From assembly GCA_032207245.1 (NCBI GenBank), contig CM063502.1, forward strand, positions 139,306,673 through 139,370,672: a DNA stretch of 64,000 bases, in the 5' to 3' direction. Of this stretch, positions 1 to 10,548 are shown piece by piece (within the stretch, counting starts at the first letter, position 1; each line of letters begins with the position of its first letter). This DNA is from Pardosa pseudoannulata. Its lineage: Eukaryota; Arthropoda; Arachnida; Araneae; Lycosidae. Below the pieces are notes generated by a model, which searched no databases, was not told the origin of the DNA, and saw only the letters and a list, made by a program, of their open reading frames with translations. Both the position numbers and the translations under genes were made by a program.

Positions 1-420
1 CAAAAACCCGGTACTGATAAGGAAGGCCAGGAGCCTGGTTGACTGGCTCACCGCTAATCAAGGCGCCATCGTGCGGCCATGATTTTAACCTAAAACCACA
101 CCTCAAGGGTCAAAGTACCCCTTCACGAATGGCCATCCCAACTGCCCTGTGCAGATATTTCTTTACTCAAAAACACCTGCTCTCATGTCAGAAAGTTTCA
201 TGTAGTACATCGAGTCAAACGGACTTTTAACCTGGGCAGGACTCCTGCGGAGTATCCCCCGCACTTTCGTAAACTGCATTAGTTGTACTTATTAGTCTAG
301 TTTTTCTATTTTATTTTTTTGGTTATTTTAAATTTTATGGACGAAATGCTGACTTAGCCCCTGCGTAATGCATTGTTGCCGGACGGTCAGACCGAACCAG
401 CAATTCAATATCCTACACCC
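1..420. other. Unassigned intergenic sequence
   Basis: Bases 1-260 are less AT-rich than most of the window and contain a 63-codon open frame (39-230, plus) with no recognisable domain. Bases 261-420 return to AT-rich DNA. I see no gene, RNA gene or repeat family I can name. The composition contrast suggests the edge of an old mobile element or retroposed piece, but there is no terminal repeat or duplication to confirm it. Confidence 0.3.
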
Positions 421-541
421 GACTTCGGGTGGGTGGCTGGTTACAGGTAGTACACGGCCTAAAGCAGTACGTCCCGGACTCATTAGCCCTCGTGTTTCAA
501 TAAAATAAACCACAGCGCTCTAAACCAAACCAAACCCCACT
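421..541 (+). repeat. tRNA-derived SINE, 3' portion
   Basis: The 3' half of the SINE family seen complete at 51078-51253. It shares the core 'cattagccctcgtgtt' and the tail 'ctaaaccaaaccaaac'. The tRNA-like promoter head is not clearly preserved, and the body has drifted more than the 51078 copy. Plus orientation is shown by the CCAAACC tail on the right. Confidence 0.7.
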
Positions 542-545
542 TCAT

Positions 546-1728
546 TAGAAAGTAGACAACAGGTAAAGTATCTTTCTTTAAGACATTTCGAGTACATGAA
601 CAAAAAATAACAGTATATCCCTGTAAGAAAATAGAAAGAAAATTCAGTACCGTCCTCAGATACTCGACGTTCGTGGGATCGTAAAGATAATACATCCTTC
701 TTCAGAAGAAAAGGGGAGGGATAAGAGTGTACTGGTTTGGATATGTTGGCGCCCGTGGGATAGCAACAATAATGTATCCCACTACAAAAGATAATAAACG
801 GGAGAGAATAGGTGTATATTCGCGCTTGTGTACCAGTAACAATTATGCTCTCTTCTTCATAAGGAAATACATGGCTAGGAAAGTGGGAGTAGAGTGACCA
901 AGGAAGTCTCACAAAACTGTCAGGGCTATAATTTTTCAATATATTACTAATTAACAGATAAAAATACAAAATTCAAACAAACTGTATCAACAAAAGCAAA
1001 TTATATAAATTTTAAAAGAAAACATGATTATAACTTCCATATTTACTTCATTTGGTAAACTTTTTAGACATTACCTGTTAATAAAATAAAATAGTCCAAC
1101 ACATTGTCATAATTTATTTCATCCCTCAAAAGTATAAGAGTGCAACCAAAATTGCCGCTTAAAGTTTGTAAGTTATTTAGCATTAATTTTTGGGTGGCAG
1201 TGAAGAAAGAGTGAGTAGGCTGACTCGTGAAGTTTTTAAAACTTTTAAGAACTAGGAAAAAAGTTGCTCATTAATAAAAAATGTAATTCATACAAAATCC
1301 AAATAACTTAACTTTAAAAATTCAATAAAAATTTGATGTGAACACCATTTGACTTCACTGTACGTGTATTAACTTACACCTCTTTTTTATTTTGTATAAT
1401 CAGAATTTATCATTTTCAGCATTCTCTTCAAGGTTTCAAATTAGTTTCGTTTTTCAATATAATGTGCGTCTAGGTAAAAATTAAATTCTAGCATTTGGCA
1501 ATGATCCGAAAAGTTAATATCTGTTGCTCTGTTATTTTTCTGTTATTTACAAACGATTTTTTTTCAATTACGATTCCTCCTTTGCTCCGTAACAGGAATT
1601 TATAAGCAGTAAAAAATTCATAATTATGACCGTTAAAAGTATAAATTAAGAAGTACTGGAGATTGGTATGAAGAATTCTCCTTATATTTCGATTTTTCAT
1701 TATATATTGTGTAGATTGCAATCAAAAA
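546..1728. other. AT-rich intergenic sequence, no gene recognised
   Basis: A 149-codon frame on the minus strand (969 to 520) is the longest here. It starts in AT-rich DNA, ends in the SINE tail and has no recognisable domain, signal peptide or codon pattern, so I do not call it a gene. The remainder is A+T-rich without visible repeats. Confidence 0.4.
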
Positions 1729-1930
1729 GGAAGGTTTGGTTTCGATTTCTGTTGGAGTCGGTATCGGTTCGATTGGTATAGGTATGCTGTTTTGCTACAT
1801 GAGGGCTAATAAGACCGGGACCTACAAAGCCGATTCCAAACGGCTACGAATATCCATGCCATCAGTGGGATTCAAACCCGAGAACTCTAGTACCGAAAAG
1901 CGGCACTCTACCATTTGACCATCTTTCGGC
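1729..1930 (-). repeat. tRNA-derived SINE, nearly full length
   Basis: Read on the minus strand this begins with a tRNA-like promoter: an A-box region around 1925-1905, and a B box close to GGTTCGAATCC ('gggtttgaatccc') around 1880-1868. The family core 'ggtcccggtcttattagccct' and a degenerate 'aaaccaaacc' tail near 1732 follow. Head and tail order match the 51078-51253 copy. It is clearly older, with point changes throughout, and no target-site duplication is obvious. Confidence 0.8.
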
Positions 1931-3619
1931 ACAAAAAGAGATGTTCACAGTTAGATGTTACAACAGGCTTAAATATAAAAATTTCAACATTCTGTGGCTA
2001 ATGGTTTATGACTTATGCTAGATACTACAAGATAAGTACATACGCCACATCAAAAGTATTCTAAATTTGTTGCCGAAACTAGACAAAATAGATTCTGGCA
2101 TAGTCAAAATGGCTATATCTGTTAAAATATGAAGACGACTATGAAGTTTTCACAATTACTTTATTATAAGGAAGTAAAATGTAAACTATACAAACCCAAA
2201 ACAAATAAACAAAAATAGCATGTGTATAATTCAAATATTTATTTTTCTGTCTTTTAATTTGGCATGATAAATTGGCACTCTAGAACGATGATACCCAGAG
2301 GCTCTGGTCCATTTAGCTTTTGTATTTAGGTTTGCACCAATTAGGTAAGTACCAATATACCAAAGGGTTATTATTTAGTCTTTCATGCGTTTCATGAACA
2401 GCTGCTTTTCCTCAGCCAAGCAATGTTGAAACAATTTTGAGAAGCCTAATACCAATTATCTATATTTTAATATTTAGAAAAAATATTTAGAAACTTTAAG
2501 CATTGAGCTATAATGTGGATTGTATTCTTTGTAGAAAATGTATTTTATGACCTCTCACAAAGTATCTTACAAAAATATGATTTATGCAGCATCAACGACA
2601 AGTCTGTTTTTCTGAATGATGATGTGTTCATGGCGTTTTGCTTCGTAGACAATTTCTTTCTAGCTCTTCTATTGAACTGCTGCCATGCGTGGATACAGTT
2701 ATATTTTTTCTTGTGTAGAATTCTAACAACTTCATATAAATTCTTATGTATAACGAATTTATTCTTTTTTCTCATAACGAAAAAAACTCTCTTGAAGGTT
2801 CAAAATCTGGTTGCCTCGTTTAGCTACTTCCTACATTATAATATACTTGTATACAAACTTGCCAAAAATTTTGGTTGATTTTATACCACAGAAAATTAAC
2901 CAAGTTTTATATATATTTTGTACATATCGGATTCATAAAATGTCTAATAGGTTTAAGCGTCTGTCCAAGGATTTTAATTTAATAGAAAATTAACGTTTAT
3001 GTTTCGTTAAAGATAAATAGGATTTGATCGCATTTTTAATAAAATGACTGAAAAATTATTTAAGGGATAAGAAAAAAAAATGTTTTTTATTTAAAATGTC
3101 TTTCTTGCAAAAACTTCATACTAAGGAAATAATTTAATTAATAAAAAGTTAGTTTCGCATAATTTTCAATAAACTTTTATCTTTAGTGACCCTTTCTGTA
3201 CATCCAGACCTCATATGTTGCTTCAAATATGATTTACGTCGGCTGTTCAATACATAATGGGAATCATTTTATTGTTGTGAAATCAGTAATTGCAATATAT
3301 TTATTTATGGGGAATAAAAGAAACGTCTATGTCTGTATTAATAAAATTTGTCAATGGATGGTACATAGGGACTAATATGCCATAATGTCGCAAGACTAAA
3401 TGCAGGATTGTTTCATGCTGCATACCATCCGCACTCAGGCGTTATTGGAGTGACACATTATGGAATCAAATTTTGTGTTCAGTTGAAAAATTGACATCGG
3501 ACACTTTCAGCATAATTTAAACGTTTGATCATAGAGGCGATGATCAATAGACCAATCCAGCAACTATTATAAAGAGAGATCGCAGAATTACAGGCTAAAA
3601 AAGCATTCATTGATGAAGA
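1931..3619. other. AT-rich intergenic sequence
   Basis: No gene recognised. A 121-codon plus-strand frame at 2513-2878 is rich in F, L, N and Y, overlaps a 76-codon frame on the other strand, and looks like chance open frame in AT-rich DNA. Bases 3330-3600 are slightly more complex and directly precede the mariner relic, so they may be the unrecognisable 5' part of that element. Confidence 0.35.
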
Positions 3620-3830
3620 GTTATTTCATATTCCACTACAATAATGCAAGGCCACAGATTGTTGTTTAAGTACTAGGCGGTTCATGGAGGAACAACATAA
3701 AGATCATAACCCCACCGTTCAAGCAGTCCTGATCTCACCCCATTTAATATATGACTGTTTTCTTAGCTCAAGGAACCACTAAGAGGCAGTTTTGTAACAA
3801 CTTTTAAAAAACATTTGTGTTTAAGACGTC
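3620..3830 (+). pseudogene. mariner-like transposase relic (C-terminal third)
   Basis: Fragments in shifting frames match the end of a mariner catalytic domain. Around 3635-3660 the frame reads H-Y-N-N-A-R-P-Q, a decayed form of the conserved HxDNARPH block that carries the second catalytic aspartate, here changed to asparagine. Around 3725-3750 a run corresponds to the S-P-D-L-(S/T)-P block. At about 3767-3800 the frame reads Y-D-C-F-L then L-K-E-P-L-R-G-S-F, the usual mariner continuation after the third aspartate. Stops and frameshifts separate the blocks, so it is non-functional. No terminal inverted repeats were found. Mariner rather than Tc1 is inferred from the LKEPLRG motif. Confidence 0.6.
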
Positions 3831-4640
3831 AACCGAACGTATTGCGTATCTCGATAATTACTTCGGAATATACCATGTATATAATGATTGAAGGCAACCT
3901 GATTTTGTATAAATATAGTCTTATTACTAATTGAACAGTCCTTGTAGTTCTTGATAACAGTTGGTAGCACACAATCAAAAAATTGAAGGCTCGGATTTGT
4001 TGAATAGAAACAAAACATGTTTGCCTTTAATTTCTATCTTATTAAAATACCATTTAATTTAACCAGAATTTTAATATAAATATAAAAATTGTCATCTAAA
4101 TGCAATGCAACTTCTCATCCACACACATTCAAACCTCTTATGAGACTTATTTTCTTTTAACAGAATCATAATGAATAAATTATTACCTCTACACAATCTA
4201 AAATACAGTTTTAATTTAACAATTCACAAAATAATTTTCATTTGCGTTTATGTAATAATTCATCAAGAGAGTTATTTTAGAGCAGTAAAGCGTTACAAGA
4301 ATTGTCGAGTTATATTTGCTATCAGTTCCATTAGTTTTCTGTTAGCAGATGCTTTGTTACTCTTGCCAATTGAATATGACGAAAGGAGATATCTGAAAGA
4401 TAAAGAACTCTCTTAAAGATGACAGGTGTGCTATAAACGTCGATATTCATAAAGAAATAGATGATGCTATTTCCTTTCTATGACAAACGGTTAAGTCACC
4501 ACGGTTTGACCTATAAGTCTAATACAAAAACCTATCAGTTTAACAGAAAATATTTTATCTGTTATCCGATTTTATAAATTATTCTCAGATACTGAAGCTG
4601 TAATAACTGAACTCATAGAAATCGTAGCATATTTTACTGT
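3831..4640. other. AT-rich intergenic sequence
   Basis: No gene or named repeat seen. The 81-codon plus-strand frame at 4171-4416 has no recognisable domain or signal and is not supported as a gene. Confidence 0.35.
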
Positions 4641-4644
4641 TAAA

Positions 4645-4730
4645 GTGGTATGGCTGGGAGCACTACGGTCTACTGTTATTTGATACACGAGTGTTAACAA
4701 CTGGAACCTGCTGCTTAACCAATTAACTGG
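4645..4730 (-). repeat. Degenerate SINE fragment
   Basis: The stretch 'gagcactacggtctact' followed by 'acacgagtg' and 'aacctgctgcttaa' matches, in minus orientation, the 3' body of the CCAAACC-tailed SINE (compare 56590-56660). The tail and tRNA head are lost. Confidence 0.6.
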
Positions 4731-4957
4731 TCAATTTTTTACGAGAAATGTTCCTAAAAAAAGCATATTTTTTATTTCATATAATTAAAGTCCGAACTTA
4801 ATATAATAGTAAAATTAAAGAATATTTATAATTTTTTTATAAATAATGAATTTAAGAATTTTTTTACTTTTATAACTTTGGAACATAAATGTTGTCTGTT
4901 TGCAATTTCTTCTACAATTTTATTCATCAATGAAGAATCAATAAATGTTTCATAAAA

Positions 4958-5201
4958 TTATAGTTCATCAGAAGAGTCATCAACTTGTATGTTTACGGCA
5001 GGATTACCAGTAAAATTAAACCTGGGACATGGAGAAAGTGGGTTTTTTGCATTAATTTCAAAAAAATTTCTAGGAGAAATTATATTTTCATCGGAGCTGA
5101 GATTACTACACGCGTCATATGAAGAATTATCCAAAACATTAGAAGACAGCTTTGAATAGAACATCTACCAATAAAGTATCATCGTCTACTATATCATCCA
5201 T
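4958..5201 (-). pseudogene. piggyBac-like transposase, N-terminal relic
   Basis: On the minus strand an ATG at 5201-5199 opens an acidic frame, M-D-D-I-V-D-D-D, then shifts by one near 5165. The second frame continues to a stop at 4958. The C-terminal part reads R-F-N-F-T-G-N-P-A-V-N-I, which resembles the 'FxFTGxPG' block just before the conserved DDE_Tnp_1_7 domain of piggyBac transposases. The catalytic region is absent, so only the acidic leader and domain entrance remain. It reads away from the TTAA-adjacent palindromic end at 5405-5490, which is where a piggyBac promoter end should lie. Assignment rests on this short motif plus the TTAA context, not on an alignment. Confidence 0.5.
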
Positions 5202-5404
5202 ACCTAAAACGCTTTGAATTTGCAACCAGAATACTGTATAACAAAATTTCAAGAACAAAGAATGCGAAGTATTTTTAACTTCCGGTGACATAAGAAAAAA
5301 CAGAATGCCTTTAAATAACATGGACTAGTTGAAATATTCTAAAACTAAAGTCTCTCTTCCAATCTATTAAAAATACGCACAAATCAAAACAAGAAAGTGA
5401 AAAA

Positions 5405-5490
5405 TATTGATCCCCGTACAACGTACGGGCAAACCAGATATGGCCAACTATTTGTATCCCGTACACCGTACGGGGAAACCTGTTAAGGGG
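5405..5490 (-). mobile_element. piggyBac-type transposon end with two palindromes
   Basis: On the minus strand, TTAA (5494-5491) is followed by CCCCTTAACAGG and then two short palindromes built on CCCGTAC...GTACGGG: 'cccgtacaccgtacgggg' near 5458-5475 and 'ccccgtacaacgtacggg' near 5412-5430. TTAA followed by CCC is the usual piggyBac boundary. The other end of the element was not found. Paired short palindromes just inside the end recur in the TTAA-flanked MITEs at 43377 and 59842. Confidence 0.6.
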
Positions 5491-5518
5491 TTAAAGTGGA
5501 TTCCAAATAGTTGGAAAC

Positions 5519-5595
5519 ATTTATTCCAGTAGTGGGATCTGAATCCACGGAAGAGCATCTACCTACCCATTCGTCCACCGTTTGGCTCTACAATG
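5519..5595 (-). repeat. tRNA-like SINE head fragment
   Basis: On the minus strand the sequence contains an A-box-like 'tggacgaatgggtaggtag' and a B-box-like 'gtggattcagatcccact', in the same order and spacing as the head of the SINE at 51078. Body and tail are missing. It could instead be a decayed tRNA pseudogene, but the 'cccact' continuation after the B box matches the SINE. Confidence 0.55.
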
Positions 5596-6295
5596 ATATG
5601 ATATATGCAATAATCCATGTTTAATTTAGTCAGTGAAGTGAACTTCTGTTCCCCTATTCTTCTTTTTCAAACAAATTGATTGTAAAATGTTTTGAAAGTA
5701 AGAAAATAATGCTTTTTATCTAATTACTATTTTAATAAATCTGATTATTTATAAAGTTATGAACTTGAAAACATGTTTAATGCAAATATTCGGTTACCAG
5801 TAAACAATTTCGTTTCTATGTGGCCTATTTTTAAGAGAGATATGGATAATATTTTACCATCTTGAGGTGAATCTTAAATCATTTACAAACAAAGTAAATG
5901 CTATAGTAAAAATACTAAAAACTTGCTCTTAAATTTCCAGTGTGAGAAATTAAATTTAAGTCATTTTTGTCTATTTTTTTAATAAATGTCACAACGGTAA
6001 CAACTCCTACTTAAAACGTTTGTAGTTTATGGGTCTCTTGTGTTGAAGAGTCTTAAGTGGTCTGAAGTTTACTGATACTTGTTATATCGTTGTTCTGTTT
6101 ATTATTTTTATATTCTCTTCACTTAAAATACAATTGTATAATCGTAATTCAAAGAAATAAATAAATAAAGGCTACCTAACTAGAGTAGCTAGTTGTAGTA
6201 GTTTATGGTTTTTGTTTTTATGTATTGAGATACAAGATCAGTAAAACTTTGATTTGTAGTTCTATGTCTTGCTTTGTTTTCATTATCAATTTGTG
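5596..6295. other. AT-rich intergenic sequence
   Basis: No gene or repeat family recognised. Confidence 0.4.
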
Positions 6296-6340
<45 letters not shown>

Positions 6341-6374
6341 GTATGTATATATATATAATATGTATGTATATATA
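6296..6374. repeat. (TA)n microsatellite
   Basis: A pure TA run with two interruptions of the form 'aatatgtatg' near 6336-6366. The open frames across it on both strands are low-complexity artefacts. Confidence 0.95.
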
Positions 6375-7200
6375 CCGGTTGATCCCTCCCCCCAAAAAAA
6401 AAACAATTTTAAAAAAATCTACCAATTTAACAATATATAAAGAAACGCACATAAAAAATGCAGATGAAATAATAGGTGAAAATAAGATTGTGTTTAAAGA
6501 TGCTGTTTGCATTAAGCATGTCAATAAAGTTCTTTTTTTTTCCTTTTTATAGACTAGACAGAATGAAATATGATTAGTTTTTGGAATTAAGGGAAGGTGA
6601 CGCTTTATCTGACTATTAGAGGACTTAAAAGTTGAAAGTTGCTTAAAAGTTATCATACAAGTGTACAACTGACAACTGTGAGACAAAACATCACAACAAG
6701 CACAGCAATAGGCAAGACTTCTTCCAGTATGGCACACTCATGTTGTTGATGGGGCATACGCAAAGAACCTTTCACATCAAAAAACCTGTAGTTTCGAATT
6801 TTTTAATTAACTAGGTCAATGTAAAAGAAATCAATGTTTTTTTTACCATATCACATCAAACCAAGAAAACTGCTAAACTAAGATAGTTTTTACCCTATGG
6901 ACACGAGTTCTAAGCGTCAACTATGCTTGCAGATGGATTTTTAAACAGTATTGTTTTGCATAATGAATGGTCGGCAACGTAACCTAGCTTTAACATATCT
7001 TTTTGAGACTCTTTTTGTTTATTTCCTCTAAAATCTTGTTTCTTTTCCATGTGTTTCTGAGAAACGGATTTTTTTTTTATCTTTATCCGTTTTGAAATAA
7101 TCACTTTTAAACTTTTTACCGACTTCGATTATTTAGTATAAACAGGGTACAGAGTCCTAAAGCGGCCTTTTCCTCCGCAATCATTGGTTTTAAACATATA

Positions 7201-7410
7201 TTATCTATTGAAAAATGTTTTAAATAAGATTAGAATTCCTTTTATGGCATTTTTAAATTTAAAAATTTGGGGCGTTACTGTTCGATCTACAGCGAATCCA
7301 GTATTTGCACATTCCTCAAGATCTCCCATAAGCAAATTCTCTGGTCTGAAGCCTGTAAAATGCAAGTTTCTGAAGAAGACAGCCAAGGCTTCCCTAACAG
7401 ATTTAAATAC
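7201..7410 (-). pseudogene. Possible protein-kinase-like relic
   Basis: The minus-strand frame reads L-H-F-T-G-F-R-P-E-N-L-L-M-G. This resembles the catalytic-loop region of CK1/VRK-type kinases, where 'LHxxGFxHxDxKPxNxLMG' is usual, but the H-x-D portion itself is missing and no DFG or APE motif follows. All three frames on both strands are partly open here, so chance is a real alternative. There is no start, splice signal or supporting neighbour. I list it only because the spacing of the motif is suggestive. Confidence 0.2.
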
Positions 7411-7465
7411 CTAGAGCTAGCACTCATTAGGCGGAGAAATAAGTCAAGCCACGTTTCGTTTTGAG

Positions 7466-7540
7466 CTGCAGCTGCTGCTACTACTACTACTGATATTGCT
7501 ACTGCTACTATTACTGCTACTACTACTTCTGCTACAGTAA
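7466..7540. repeat. Imperfect trinucleotide repeat (CTG/CTA)
   Basis: A run of alternating gct, gcta, cta and act triplets, beginning 'gagctgcagctgctgct' and continuing through 'actactactactgat'. It is not part of a recognisable reading frame. Confidence 0.85.
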
Positions 7541-8451
7541 ATATATTCTAAACAGTAACTCAGTGCAGTAAACTATAAGTGGTATATTACGTCTCTTTCC
7601 TTTACCCACTAAAAATTGAAGTTTGCTAAAATTATAAATTCTAAATTTTTAAACGTTCTGTCGTTCTTTAACATTTTCCCCAGCATATATTGAAATTCCT
7701 TCTAAAAACCTTAATACATAAAGTCCTACTTCCCTGTGAAAAATAAAATATTGACCTTGCTATTTAAATTTAAAGTTATATTTTCTCCTTCTCTGAGGGA
7801 ACAGTTAAAATTATCAAAGTAATTAAGGATTGAAATCAAGTTGCAACGTCTTTTTTACGGTTAAAAGGAAGGGGTTTCCCTGATTATAAACAATTGTGTA
7901 TATATAATATAGTGTATATATACTCTATTTTTCATTACATACATTTTAAAACCACCGATCCCCTCATTTCAATAAAAAAAAGAGCCTTCCAACCTTATTT
8001 CGACCTTGAATTGCTGTAATTAATCTTTTAACTAATCCTCAACGACAAAAAAAATTCTTTAAATTTTGCTTAAATTTTGAATGTAAATATATCTGTCAAT
8101 TTTATAACAGAGAAGTGAAATTTTTTATGTTATGGCTCTTAAGACAAGATTCAATTTGTAATAATAATAGAAAACGAGAAACGTATAATTTTCAAGTACT
8201 TTCAAGTTTAAGAATTCCAAAAAAAGAATGCTTATTATATCTGAATCATTTTTGCAATTAGAAGTATATATCTATGACTTACGGCTGCGGAGTAGAAGGA
8301 CCTCGTGTATTATCGCTCTGTAAACTTCAAGTTTTCCACTTTTAGTTTTGTTCTCTTTTAATTCTCTCTTTGTCTGCAACTACTTAATTTTGAAGACGGC
8401 ACAGCACGGGGTATTTTCTGATGACAAGCTGGCCGTCAACCTGGGACTCAT

Positions 8452-8452
<1 letters not shown>

Positions 8453-8500
<48 letters not shown>
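8453..8500. repeat. Poly-T tract of 48 bases
   Basis: An uninterrupted T run from 8453 to 8500, flanked by less AT-rich sequence on both sides. Read on the minus strand it would be a poly-A tail following about 140 bp of complex sequence (8640 down to 8501), consistent with a retroposed transcript. No coding content or target-site duplication was identified. Confidence 0.8.
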
Positions 8501-8985
8501 CAAGAGGAAAGAAGGGTAATAACTGAAGGGTTCAATGACACCTACATCCCCCACTGTACACAATCAAACGTCCACACACAACAGAGTATGAAACGGCAGC
8601 AAGTTTCTACGACATTACTGAAACCGTCCAATTTTCTCAGGTAGAACAAATGATATGAACTCTCTCTCGCTATATTCGTTTAGCTTGGTATTATAATTTT
8701 ATTGTAAAGAAAATAACTCAGAGAAAACTGCATAGAGATAACTTTGGGTTAGAAAATGAGCCTAGTAGATTAGAATATGCTCCCAAGTCATTGACCTTGT
8801 AAATGCATCGTTATGATCAAAGTTCATGAAGCAATATTTATTCATTAAAATTTTATTTAAATGCAATTTCCGAAAACTAATATCAGAAATATTTAGCATG
8901 TTCCCACATGGAAACAATGGCATGTTACGCTAGAGAGAAAAAAAAAATTTTTTTACAAAGCAACCCAGCAATGTTCCCTTTTCGG

Positions 8986-9345
8986 GATCCGTGGTAGCTC
9001 AGTCGGCAAAGGCAATAATTTTGTAACAGAAAGGTTGCGGGTTCTTAACCCGAGCCGACGTAACATCTGCCGTCTTCGTTAAAGGCGACAGAGGCACATA
9101 AAATATGTTCGTGGTCACAATGTCCTGCAAATTCTCAATCAATACATCTGGTGGTGGCAGGCTAAGTCTGTGGGTCTTCTCCTTGGTTGCTTCTTTAAAA
9201 TTATAAGGACCTACTTCAGCGAAGTCGTTCTTTCACCCTACTGGTGCTTATTAAAACGAAAGGCGCACCCCTTAACCTTAATATGGGACCCTGCAGGCTT
9301 AATCGTGCTTGGTTTGTCCAAGTGGCATGAAAAACAACAACCACC
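8986..9345 (+). repeat. tRNA-derived SINE, second family
   Basis: It opens with a clear A box, 'gtggtagctcagtcggc', and about 40 bp later a B-box region, 'ggttgcgggttcttaaccc', which has lost the CGA core. A body of about 280 bp follows, ending near 'gtggcatgaaaaacaacaac'. The tRNA-like start, length and internal promoter identify a SINE unrelated to the CCAAACC-tailed family. The drifted B box suggests it is no longer transcribed. The minus-strand copy at 10212-10440 shares the head and the 'gcttggttgtg'-like end. Confidence 0.7.
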
Positions 9346-10172
9346 CTTTCCGGAACAAGTAAATTTCCAAACATTTTTCTCTACATTCCCGATTCTATCT
9401 TTTTGTTATTAAAGTATTTATCATAAAGTAAGCTTATGATGTCAGTAATATGTTATTTAAATAATCCAGATTTTATTTCCTGTATTCTGAGAAATTTTAA
9501 GCAATGCTGTGTAAAAAGTGATAAAAAAAGCTGCTTTTTGATGAATTTCTGCACGCTACAGAATTTATTTCTAGAACATGTTTAAAAAAAAACAATAATG
9601 TCTCTGTTAACAATTAAAAAATTTTCAATGCTATTTTAGGGAAACTTTATTTCTAACTGAAATTTAAAGGGTACGAGAACATTGGAGAGCTGGAGGTTTT
9701 AATTTACGCTACATACTAATTTTTAGTTATTTACTCTGACATACTTTCATCTCATTTCAATTCATTTTGTGTATTTTGTCAGCAGGTAATTATTACCTGT
9801 AGTATGTATAACAATGCAGTATAATTTTATACTTCTTTTAACTAAATAGAGATTGTTATATCTAAATAAAAAGGCATTTGTTGATCATTGTGACTTTCAA
9901 AGGTAAAAATTTCTTTCCTTCTTTAAACATTAGTATAGAGTATAATTTTGAATATTTGTTAGAGCTTAATAGAATTAAAATATGCTTTATAAATTTATAT
10001 CTCTATAATTTAAAAATATGTTTATTTTAGTGAATGGGACAATATGTTTACATAAACTATTGCTAGTCGTATAGTTCAGGTTTTGACGTGTAAAATTGTA
10101 TTTAAATGTTAATTAATAAAATCTTAATGTATATAACGCATACGAAAATTTTTATACTAGTTTGCCCTGAGT
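9346..10172. other. AT-rich intergenic sequence
   Basis: No gene, repeat family or regulatory signal recognised. Confidence 0.4.
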
Positions 10173-10173
10173 C

Positions 10174-10211
<38 letters not shown>
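10173..10211. repeat. (TA)n microsatellite
   Basis: A TA run with one 'aatat' interruption, bordering the SINE that follows. Confidence 0.9.
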
Positions 10212-10217
<6 letters not shown>

Positions 10218-10440
10218 AATAACACAACCAAGCAGAAGAACCCCTCCATCCCCCAGGATTAGTCTGACATCTTTGACATATAGTTTGGGAGCTTGGAGGA
10301 CAAGGTGACCGCGAACCTAGTTTACTTGCTCCAATTGTCATTAAGGGGCATGGCCGATCATTGGCTGGCTCGAATCTCGATCTGGCTACCCACTGGCTAC
10401 GAGATGTTGCATTTGCTGACTGATCTACCGCGGGTCGTAT
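10212..10440 (-). repeat. tRNA-derived SINE lying between microsatellites
   Basis: Minus-strand reading from 10440: 'cgcggtagatcagtcagc' matches an A box, and 'gagattcgagccagcc' matches a B box. A body of about 150 bp follows, ending 'ttctgcttggttgtgtt'. It resembles the 8986 copy at both ends. It is bounded by (TA)n on the left and (CA)n(TA)n(TG)n on the right, so either the SINE tail seeded a microsatellite or the SINE landed within one. Confidence 0.6.
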
Positions 10441-10450
10441 ATAAATATAT

Positions 10451-10455
<5 letters not shown>

Positions 10456-10539
<84 letters not shown>

Positions 10540-10548
10540 ATGTATGTA
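10456..10548. repeat. (CA)n(TA)n(TG)n compound microsatellite
   Basis: CA repeats (10456-10490), TA repeats (10491-10523) and TG repeats (10524-10540), then 'tatgtatg'. The order makes the tract self-complementary, so a single strand can fold into one long hairpin. Low-complexity frames crossing it are not genes. Confidence 0.95.

Larger units (their letters stand above)
6375..8452. other. AT-rich intergenic sequence with a possible kinase scrap
   Basis: Mostly unassigned. It contains the low-confidence kinase-like relic at 7201-7410, the CTG/CTA repeat at 7466-7540, and a less AT-rich 60-bp piece at 8390-8450 just before the poly-T tract. No promoter or RNA gene seen. Confidence 0.35.

Noticed and set aside
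520..969. 149-codon minus-strand frame
   Set aside because: No domain, no signal, AT-driven composition, and its end lies in a SINE tail.
2513..2878. 121-codon hydrophobic frame
   Set aside because: Phe/Leu/Asn/Tyr-rich composition as expected from AT-rich DNA. An opposing frame overlaps it and there is no start context or homology.
8986..9060. Possible functional tRNA gene
   Set aside because: The A box is good, but the B box lacks the TTCGA core and the sequence continues into a SINE body. No cloverleaf can be closed.
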